Part shown: positions 53,084-58,578 of the stretch, piece by piece | How the letters are laid out: every line of letters begins with the position of its first letter | How positions within the stretch are numbered: the first letter of the stretch is position 1 | Source: RZYY01 sp036794825 | GTDB lineage: Bacteria; Bacteroidota; Bacteroidia; Bacteroidales; 4484-276 | Assembly (NCBI GenBank): GCA_036794825.1 | Contig: DAIRGA010000004.1 | Location: 124,001 to 188,000 of the forward strand | DNA: 64,000 nt | Reading direction: 5' to 3' | The notes under the pieces: generated by a model | Told to the model about the DNA's origin: nothing | Databases searched by the model: none | Seen by the model: only the letters and a program-made list of their open reading frames with translations | Program-made: the position numbers and the translations under genes

Positions 53084-53310
53084 GAATGGCTGAAAATTTT
53101 CAAGTAGTAAACATTAACAGCCAAGCGACTATTTGACTGCAAAATGGACAACAGAAAAAGAAGGGCGAAGGCATAACATTCGGCATATTTCAGGCGACAG
53201 TGACCAGCAACATGAAATGTTCGTAATTCCAATTAAGGTTTGTAAGGTTAGAAAGGAAAGCAATTCCACGCCGCCAGCAGCATACAGTCACCATTAGACA
53301 GAAAACCAAA

Positions 53311-53345
53311 AAACCCATCCCGGATTCGATGTCCGGGATGGGTTT
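53311..53345 (-). terminator. Second terminator of the 50-aa gene
   Basis: AAACCCATCCCGGA and TCCGGGATGGGTTT, 14 bp; the minus strand continues TTGGTTTTC. Tandem partner of 53363-53380. Confidence 0.75.
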
Positions 53346-53362
53346 CCAAAAATCAAAAAAAA

Positions 53363-53380
53363 AGAACCCCGAAGGGTTCT
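53363..53380 (-). terminator. First terminator of the 50-aa gene
   Basis: Minus strand AGAACCC-TTCG-GGGTTCT then eight or more T, overlapping the stop codon. Confidence 0.8.
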
Positions 53381-53532
53381 TAGTTTAGTATTTCAGATTC
53401 TTCAACCATTAGATGAAGGTTTTGATCTGTAACCTCAAAAGTTCTACCGGTGGCCCAATCCAGAAGCGACCAGTTACCGTTGGCCAGTTGTTCAATGACT
53501 TCATAAACCGTAAATTTGATTTTAAACTGCAT
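53380..53532 (-). CDS. Small island protein, 50 aa
   Basis: Short frame found by reading the minus strand from leader L6: MQFKIKFTVYEVIEQLANGN, then WSLLDWATGRTFEVTDQNLH, then LMVEESEILN and TAA. Regular beta/alpha pattern, no recognised family. Support comes from its context rather than its length: element copy C and leader L6 lie upstream and tandem terminators follow, as for the other island genes. Confidence 0.7.
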   Translation of the reverse strand: MQFKIKFTVYEVIEQLANGNWSLLDWATGRTFEVTDQNLHLMVEESEILN

Positions 53533-53540
53533 ATAATTTT

Positions 53541-53581
53541 GCCCTTCCCTTGGGACTTATTGAAGCATTGGGAGCGCTTGG
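53541..53581 (-). promoter_or_regulatory. Hairpin leader L6 (diverged)
   Basis: Minus strand: AAGCGCTCCCAATGCTTCAATAAGT, then CCC-AAGGGAA-GGG, ATG 8 bases on. The GGC/GCC block is diverged but AATAAGTCCCAAGGG is kept. Confidence 0.65.
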
Positions 53582-53602
53582 TTAATTATTTTGAACCAAA
53601 GC

Positions 53603-53773
53603 ACGGTTAAGACAAATTCTAAGTCAAGGTCTGAGGTCACGTTTATTATCCCTGAAATTCTCAGCATAAATTGGAAAATAAACTGAATCAGCCGGAACGG
53701 TCGGAATGAATTGCTTCCAAAATCAGATTATGCAATCATGGAGAACCTTTACTTATGAGATTTGGATGGCCGT
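53603..53773. repeat. Four-copy structured element, copy C (candidate structured RNA)
   Basis: 171 nt, the most diverged copy and the most informative. CTGA/TCAG replaces CTGC/GCAG. GTTTATT/AATAAAC replaces the T/A run helix. Mini-hairpin CCG-GAA-CGG replaces CCC-AAC-GGG. The closing helix is ACGGT/GCCGT, a U-G wobble only if read on the plus strand. The hairpin ATGA(A)TTGC/GCAATCAT is kept. Right end runs into TAACTTTG (53773-53780). Confidence 0.85.
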
Positions 53774-53816
53774 AACTTTGTGAGAAATTAGTAATCAGCA
53801 CAGCGAGAGAAAAAAG

Positions 53817-53846
53817 AAACCCGCTGCATGATGTCGCAGCGGGTTT
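53817..53846 (-). terminator. Terminator of the ArdC operon
   Basis: AAACCCGCTGC and GCAGCGGGTTT, 11 bp; the minus strand continues CTTTTTTCTC. Confidence 0.75.
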
Positions 53847-53862
53847 GTTTACCAATTATGAT

Positions 53863-54492
53863 TTAAAGACCAGGATCTGCATCTGAAAATGAATCTTCCT
53901 CATAAGGAATGTGGAAGTTTTGGGCGCAGTCATAGCAACGGTCTGGCTCATTCAGGTAATAACCTTCTTCGTATTCCGCTTCATCCTCATCATTGAGATC
54001 AAAGCGATCACCACAGACTGAGCAACGGAATCGGCCTCTGCTGGGATTGGAGTAGAAATCATAATAGGAATCCGAAACAATAGATGGTTGTTGATCCTCA
54101 ATCAAATGAAAGGGAACCGGATTGTTTCGGTTAAGGTAGGCTTGATAAATTTGTCTGATAGATTCTGAAATATCTGGTGATTCCAAATCGTAACATTCGA
54201 TTTGATTAACCCAATCCCAGAATTCATCGTAGTCGTCCTGCACATCCTCATCTTTCGACAACGACCATTTTGTGATATCATCTGAAAAGTAGAGAACGAT
54301 TTCACTGTAGTATCCAAAATCATGTTCAAAGGTTTTCACGCTGAAAGAGCAAAGGTCTTTGAAAGGTTCCGGAATGGGGAATTTCTCACGAAGGTGAGTA
54401 AGGAGAAAACACATCTCATAATCGGCTTTTTTGTGGTAGTCAGAATCACCGACCTGAGCAAAGCCATTTGAACCAATAACAGCATAATTCAT
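53863..54492 (-). CDS. Island protein with C-terminal zinc-ribbon-like motif, 209 aa
   Basis: Not a recognised family. The first ~140 residues are acidic alpha/beta sequence (HKKADYEMCFLLTHLREKF, FWDWVNQIECYDLESPDISE). Near residue 157 RFRCSVCGDRFDLND and then EPDRCYDCAQNFHI give a C-x2-C...C-x2-C zinc-ribbon pattern. Very acidic tail (EEDSFSDADPGL). Last gene of the ArdC operon, preceded by leader L7. Confidence 0.75.
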   Translation of the reverse strand: MNYAVIGSNGFAQVGDSDYHKKADYEMCFLLTHLREKFPIPEPFKDLCSFSVKTFEHDFGYYSEIVLYFSDDITKWSLSKDEDVQDDYDEFWDWVNQIECYDLESPDISESIRQIYQAYLNRNNPVPFHLIEDQQPSIVSDSYYDFYSNPSRGRFRCSVCGDRFDLNDEDEAEYEEGYYLNEPDRCYDCAQNFHIPYEEDSFSDADPGL

Positions 54493-54499
54493 AGAAAAA

Positions 54500-54563
54500 T
54501 GCCCATGCCTTTGGGACTTATTTTGGCACCCTTCGATAAACTCAGGACTGGTCTGGCACGCCG
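54500..54563 (-). promoter_or_regulatory. Hairpin leader L7 (with foreign insert)
   Basis: Minus strand: CGGCGTGCCAGACC, an insert (AGTCCTGAGTTTATCGAAGG) different from that in L2, L3 and L8, then GTGCCAAAATAAGT and hairpin CCCA-AAGGCA-TGGG. The insert resembles a common short palindromic repeat of Bacteroidota genomes. Confidence 0.75.
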
Positions 54564-54568
54564 AATGA

Positions 54569-54763
54569 TTAAGAAATAAGTTGAATGATCAGTTGTTTGT
54601 CCGAGACCTGCACTTGGACGTGTTGGTAAGGAGAGAAACCGGCATCTTCGAGCCACTTTCCTCTGATGGCAAGAGCAGGACGGGTAATCGCTTTGCCTCT
54701 TCTGTAAGCAAGATTGCTTTTGGAGAAAGTGGTATGGGTCGAAATTTTCAACTTGCGTATCAT
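54569..54763 (-). CDS. SymE-like type I toxin-family protein
   Basis: 64 residues. RPALAIRGKWLEDAGFSPYQ, then HVQVQVSDKQLIIQLIS is the SymE fold signature (R-P-x-L-x-I-x-G-K-W-L). In E. coli SymE is an SOS-induced, RNA-associated toxin. The ATG overlaps the ArdC stop (ATGA) and has a strong Shine-Dalgarno (GGAGGA), so it is translationally coupled and needs no hairpin leader. Confidence 0.85.
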   Translation of the reverse strand: MIRKLKISTHTTFSKSNLAYRRGKAITRPALAIRGKWLEDAGFSPYQHVQVQVSDKQLIIQLIS

Positions 54764-55626
54764 GCTGGCTCCTCCTGTTTTTGAAGTTGGAGAATGTAAT
54801 TTGCAGCATCCATCGCTCGGTTGGAAGCCCAGACGATCCAGGAAGGATTATCTTTGAGGTGGTTGCTCCATCCGCGGATGTATGCAGCTGCATTATCGAG
54901 GTTGGGTTTCAATCCGCAAACAGCAGCCAGGTAAGAGGCGCCAAGTTCTGCAACAAGTTCCTCTTTCGAGTAATTGTGCATGGCATCATCAACAAAATCC
55001 TTATAAAGTTTGAATCTGTTGCAGCGCCTTTCGATACCAGTACTGTGTACCAGTTCATGAAAGAGTGTATGGTAGTAATCATCACTGGAATGGAAGTACT
55101 TCATTTCAGGCAACCTGATGGTGTCTGTAAATCTGAAGTAGGTGGCACGTCCTGACTTGTCGAATACCAAATTAGGTTTGTCAGGAATGGAGTTGAAAAC
55201 ATCTTCAGCAGATTGAATTACAGGGTTGTCGTATGATCGGATCAGAGAATCAATCTTATCCTGACCGATTTTGTCGAAGGTCGCTTGTTCCGTATTGAAG
55301 ACATGGTAGTATTTCAGAAACCATTTAGTATCTTTTCGTTTGGTGTCTGGATCTATCTCGATAATAGACTTCCAGAAAACAATCATCGTGGCTTTCTCAC
55401 CACGATTTACAATTCCGCCGTTTTCGCGGATCTGTTTGAAAGTTCCATAAATGGGTGAAGTGTATCTGTCCGAGGACAGGAGAAGGAAATTGACACCTTG
55501 ATAAAGGTATCCGTTAATACTGCGAGGTCTTGGCACCTCCCAGAGTTTCTGCCAGGAACCGGCAGTTTCCAGTTTACTGACGATGGAGTCAGTAATCTGG
55601 TTGTAGATTTCGGTCATCTTTGACAT
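54760..55626 (-). CDS. ArdC-like antirestriction/ssDNA-binding protein
   Basis: 288 residues. N-terminal ArdC domain (YNQITDSIVSKLETAGSWQK, YQGVNFLLLSSDRYTSPIY, NGGIVNRGEKATMIVFWKSI). The C-terminal zincin-like metallopeptidase domain has HELVHSTG followed by YSKEELVAELGASYLAAVCG. ArdC proteins protect incoming plasmid DNA from restriction and bind ssDNA, which marks the island as a conjugative or mobilizable element. First gene after copy D, preceded by leader L8. Confidence 0.92.
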   Translation of the reverse strand: MSKMTEIYNQITDSIVSKLETAGSWQKLWEVPRPRSINGYLYQGVNFLLLSSDRYTSPIYGTFKQIRENGGIVNRGEKATMIVFWKSIIEIDPDTKRKDTKWFLKYYHVFNTEQATFDKIGQDKIDSLIRSYDNPVIQSAEDVFNSIPDKPNLVFDKSGRATYFRFTDTIRLPEMKYFHSSDDYYHTLFHELVHSTGIERRCNRFKLYKDFVDDAMHNYSKEELVAELGASYLAAVCGLKPNLDNAAAYIRGWSNHLKDNPSWIVWASNRAMDAANYILQLQKQEEPA

Positions 55627-55633
55627 ATATTAA

Positions 55634-55695
55634 TGCCGCTGCCCTGCGGACTTATATTGGCATCCGTCTTTCACGGATTTTGTCTGGCACGCCGG
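55634..55695 (-). promoter_or_regulatory. Hairpin leader L8 (compensated stem, insert hairpin)
   Basis: Minus strand: CCCGGCGTGCCAGAC, insert hairpin TCCGT-GAAAG-ACGGA, GATGCCAATATAAGT, then CCGC-AGGGCA-GCGG, upstream of the ArdC ATG. Same compensated stem as L5. Confidence 0.85.
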
Positions 55696-55728
55696 GTTAA
55701 TTTTGAATTAATTTATTGCCCCGGCAGC

Positions 55729-55940
55729 ACGGCTAAGCCAAATTCTAAGTCAAGGTCTGCGGTCAGATTTTTTTTCCATTGAATTCATCACCATTGAGAA
55801 AATGAAAAAAAATCTGAAGCAGCCCAACGGGTCGGAGGGCTTTTCACCAGCAGAATTGCAGCGTGGAAATAAGCGTTGGGGGCAATTCATCAAACTCGAA
55901 AAGCCAGGAGAACCTTTACTTATGATATTTGGCTGGCCGT
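55729..55940. repeat. Four-copy structured element, copy D (candidate structured RNA)
   Basis: 212 nt. Closing helix ACGGC/GCCGT. CTGC...GTCAGATTTTTTTT pairs with AAAAAAAATCTGA-GCAG. CCC-AAC-GGG. Perfect outer stem GGCTTTTC/GAAAAGCC with inner GAATTGC/GCAATTC. CCAGGAGAACCTTTACTTA. Right end runs into TACCTTCG (55940-55947). Open frames on either strand across the element are not conserved in the other copies. Confidence 0.87.
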
Positions 55941-56042
55941 ACCTTCGCAATAAATTCAATTCAAAACAACTCGAAGCAGTCACAGCGATTGATCCAAGAA
56001 GTTATTTTGGAAAAGGTATTGCTCCGATAGGAGCATAAAAAT

Positions 56043-56280
56043 CGGCGCAATCGTTCCATTTGGCCACCGTACATAGTCCAGGCATCGTGGCCAAATTCAG
56101 ATTGCGCCGTAATCAATCACCGCAAGGTGTATTTATCGCCGTCAGGCGTAAATTTCGCTGATAAGCGTAAAAACTCTACAATTAAACCCGAAATTTCGAT
56201 TTAACTTTAATTCGTTTGCATCACCATGTCTTTCAATGAATTAGCTGATGCAAACACCGAATTAAAATCGAAATTTCGGG
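56043..56280. repeat. Stem-loop cluster with a 19-nt-period tetraloop hairpin array
   Basis: Five stem-loops. (1) 56043-56109: CGGCGCAATC and TTTGGCCAC with their complements. (2-4) Three 12-nt hairpins, CACC-GCAA-GGTG (56118-56129), CGCC-GTCA-GGCG (56137-56148) and CGCT-GATA-AGCG (56156-56167), each separated by exactly 7 nt. (5) 56187-56280: CCCGAAATTTCGATTTAA... pairs with its near-complement around TTTGCATCA/TGATGCAAA. No gene crosses the region. A replication, transfer or recombination site, or an RNA, is possible. Confidence 0.75.
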
Positions 56281-56409
56281 CAAAAATTGCCGTGTCTTAT
56301 TAAGATAGCTTCTAAATAAGGCCTTTTAAGGGTACTTTTTTTAACAGAAAAAAAGTTAACTATTTGAACGACAAGGTGAAAGGGTGCAAAAATCTATTTT
56401 TGCACCCTT

Positions 56410-56657
56410 TCACCGCTGTAAGAATAACGACCCGCCCCGCCGCCGTTGTGCAATTGCACACCACCGGAAAGGGTGAAATATGACAGCCTGAATAGTGGAT
56501 ACCAGCAGCCCGAATAGACCGTAATACACATCCAACCAGTATGTTAGATAGCTGCAATAATGATTTGTAATACAATAAAAGTCAGGTGCAATGAGCCAAC
56601 CAGCGCCACTACCCGGAAAACAAAAATCGCCAACCAAATTTGCAGTAAAATTGCCAT
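56410..56657 (-). pseudogene. Possible small membrane protein broken by a frameshift
   Basis: From the ATG at 56657 the minus strand reads MAILLQIWLAIFVFRVVALV, then GSLHLTFIVLQIIIAAI and a stop at 56544. The next frame continues directly with LTYWLDVYYGLFGLLVSTIQ, then AVIFHPFRWCAIAQRRRGG to 56410. Together they would give one two- or three-helix membrane protein. Alternatively both are chance hydrophobic frames. No leader hairpin is present. Confidence 0.3.
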
Positions 56658-56675
56658 GAACCCACTACCACAAAA

Positions 56676-56709
56676 AAAAAGCAGCCAGGGATTTTCCTGA
56701 CTGCTTTTT
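56676..56709. terminator. Bidirectional terminator-like hairpin
   Basis: AAAAAGCAGcCAGG and CCTGaCTGCTTTTT form a stem with an A run on one side and T run on the other. The rest of 56658-56880 holds nothing recognisable. Confidence 0.65.
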
Positions 56710-56880
56710 AATTGCAACCGAAGTGCAGTTAATGATTGATGAAAGCGCTATTTTGTGATTTTAAAAAGATGAAAACATGCTAACGGTATTGAAATAATGG
56801 AGTGAAAATTGCAATTCCTTTACACCTCAGAAAAGCCAGACAAAGGAATAGGTTGGCTCTCTGCGGGGTTGAATCCTTTC

Positions 56881-57312
56881 TTAAAAACTCCTTATCGGCC
56901 CAAACAGCTCAATCCCTCTTGCCCTGTGTTTCTCTATATCATCGAAAGTCATTGCGCCGATTTCATGGGCGCGGGCGATTTGTTCCGGTTTGGCGTTGAT
57001 GTGCCAGGCGAAAAGTCCGCTGTATTGCAGCCACGGGGCAGGCCACAGCGGTTCGGCGAAGCGCCTTTTGATCACAAAGTCGGTGGAGAAATCCTTCTCC
57101 TCGTCATAGTGCAGCCCCTTTTCCGTGAGGCGCTCCAGGTCGTATTCATCCACGTTCATGCGGGCAATGCAGAACAGTTCATCATCCTCCTGATGATAGT
57201 TCTCTCCGCCAATTTTGTAATCCAGCCGGAACTGCTCAACACCGCCGGCATATTTTCGGGCAACAACCTCTTTTTCAACAATCAGGCTGGCAAGAGTATG
57301 GAATATGGGCAT
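56881..57312 (-). CDS. Hypothetical protein, 143 aa
   Basis: Not recognised. No signal peptide. Charged alpha/beta sequence: ARKYAGGVEQFRLDYKIGGE, DDELFCIARMNVDEYDLERL, then an aromatic block RFAEPLWPAPWLQYSGLFAW and KPEQIARAHEIGAMTFDDIE. It begins 18 bases after the TIR-domain gene, on the same strand, so the two probably form a unit. It could be the effector or partner of that TIR protein. Confidence 0.7.
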   Translation of the reverse strand: MPIFHTLASLIVEKEVVARKYAGGVEQFRLDYKIGGENYHQEDDELFCIARMNVDEYDLERLTEKGLHYDEEKDFSTDFVIKRRFAEPLWPAPWLQYSGLFAWHINAKPEQIARAHEIGAMTFDDIEKHRARGIELFGPIRSF

Positions 57313-57330
57313 GGGTAGTTTGATTTTATG

Positions 57331-58239
57331 TTATTGAGAAATTATTTCGACTATGTCATGGAAAACGAGTTCAACAAATGCATCTGTTGAAAGGAAATCC
57401 TCATTATAAAAATCCCTCCAACCATGGATGCCATCAATGGTAATATAAAATTTCATCTTATGGCTTTTTATTAAATCCCCATTACTATTGATACTTATTT
57501 CCAGACTTGAACCATCAAGTGAATTAATCGCTTTTTGCTTGTCTATCAGATGTATTGTTAAATCACCAAATAGTACTTTTAAAACAGCAATTGGAATATT
57601 AGAACTAATGCTAACAGGAACATCATTAAAAAACAGATTGGACTCTAAAGCATTCTTTTCTAATTTGTTGTATAGCTTCTTTTTCAGAATTTCTGCTTCG
57701 TTGCGTGCTGTTATAGCTAATTCATCATTAAAATGGAACCTATAATTGAACGACCTTTCATATTCCTTTTTCTTTAAAACGCTTTTTAGCCTTTCCTCAT
57801 CAGTTCGGGGGAATGATAATCCACCTAAATCATTTATTCTTTTACGAATTATGCTGATCAATTCATCAATTTGTCCAATAGAGCCATAGATGTATGTTTC
57901 ACGCAACCAAGAAGGAGTTGCTGAATCATCGAGTTTACAAAACAAAATAGGCGAATTTTGATCCTTAATGGTTTTTTTAAATCGTTCTTGAATCACCCCA
58001 TACTCTATAGCAGTCCAATCTGTTGTACCGTATCTGGCACGATATAAAACAAGCACAAACCTTGATTCTTTCGAAAAAATGTCAGCAAATCTGTTGACAC
58101 CATTTTGAAAAAGTATTTCACCAGCATCTTTCTTGTAAAAAAATACCTTATCAGGGTCATCTAACGAATTGACAATTTCCCAACCTAATTGTGCATCCTC
58201 CTCAAGAAGTGATATTGCTAAATCATATTTAAACTCCAT
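57331..58239 (-). CDS. TIR-domain protein
   Basis: 302 residues. The first ~140 residues are TIR-like: YDLAISLLEEDAQLGWEIVN, VFFYKKDAGEILFQNGVNRF, SRFVLVLYRARYGTTDWTAI with the following E (EYGVIQERF), placed where the NADase glutamate normally lies. The remaining 160 residues form an unrecognised domain with a charged helix and beta strands. Bacterial TIR proteins usually consume or modify NAD+ in antiphage defence. Bases 58240-58578 upstream are AT-rich with no gene. Confidence 0.8.
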   Translation of the reverse strand: MEFKYDLAISLLEEDAQLGWEIVNSLDDPDKVFFYKKDAGEILFQNGVNRFADIFSKESRFVLVLYRARYGTTDWTAIEYGVIQERFKKTIKDQNSPILFCKLDDSATPSWLRETYIYGSIGQIDELISIIRKRINDLGGLSFPRTDEERLKSVLKKKEYERSFNYRFHFNDELAITARNEAEILKKKLYNKLEKNALESNLFFNDVPVSISSNIPIAVLKVLFGDLTIHLIDKQKAINSLDGSSLEISINSNGDLIKSHKMKFYITIDGIHGWRDFYNEDFLSTDAFVELVFHDIVEIISQ

Positions 58240-58578
58240 ACTATTACTATTTAAGTTAATAAAAAATTGATTATGTTGATTTTACAAGTCAAAACATTTG
58301 ACCATTTCGACAATACAAAAGTACTATTCCTGTAATTCTGAATGAATTTCAGAATGAAACTTACCAAATAGTAATAAATTAATAATTAATCATATACGTA
58401 AAAATGTTGATAAGCTAAATCATCGCAAAATTATACTAAAGTGCTTGCAAATTTAAATCCCAGGTATAACCCATGAAAGAGCAACTTCTATTGGTAGGGA
58501 ATATTATTATAACAATATCAAAAAGGACATAAAATTACCAAATTCGGTAGCTTATGAAGTATTGGCTTAGCCCCCCTA

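Noticed and set aside
54489..54893. Minus-strand open frame of 134 codons containing PVLSLSKG
   Set aside because: It overlaps the SymE and ArdC genes in another frame; the LSLSKG part is the translation of a common palindromic repeat inserted in leader L7.
48511..55695. Repeated short leaders considered as CRISPR repeats or integron attC sites
   Set aside because: Spacing is set by genes, not by spacers; the copies lie just before start codons rather than after genes; no cas genes or integron integrase are present.
55802..56038. Plus-strand open frame of 78 codons across structured element copy D
   Set aside because: It exists only in this copy; copies A-C have stops or other frames at the same place. 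The conserved part is the folded element, not the translation.
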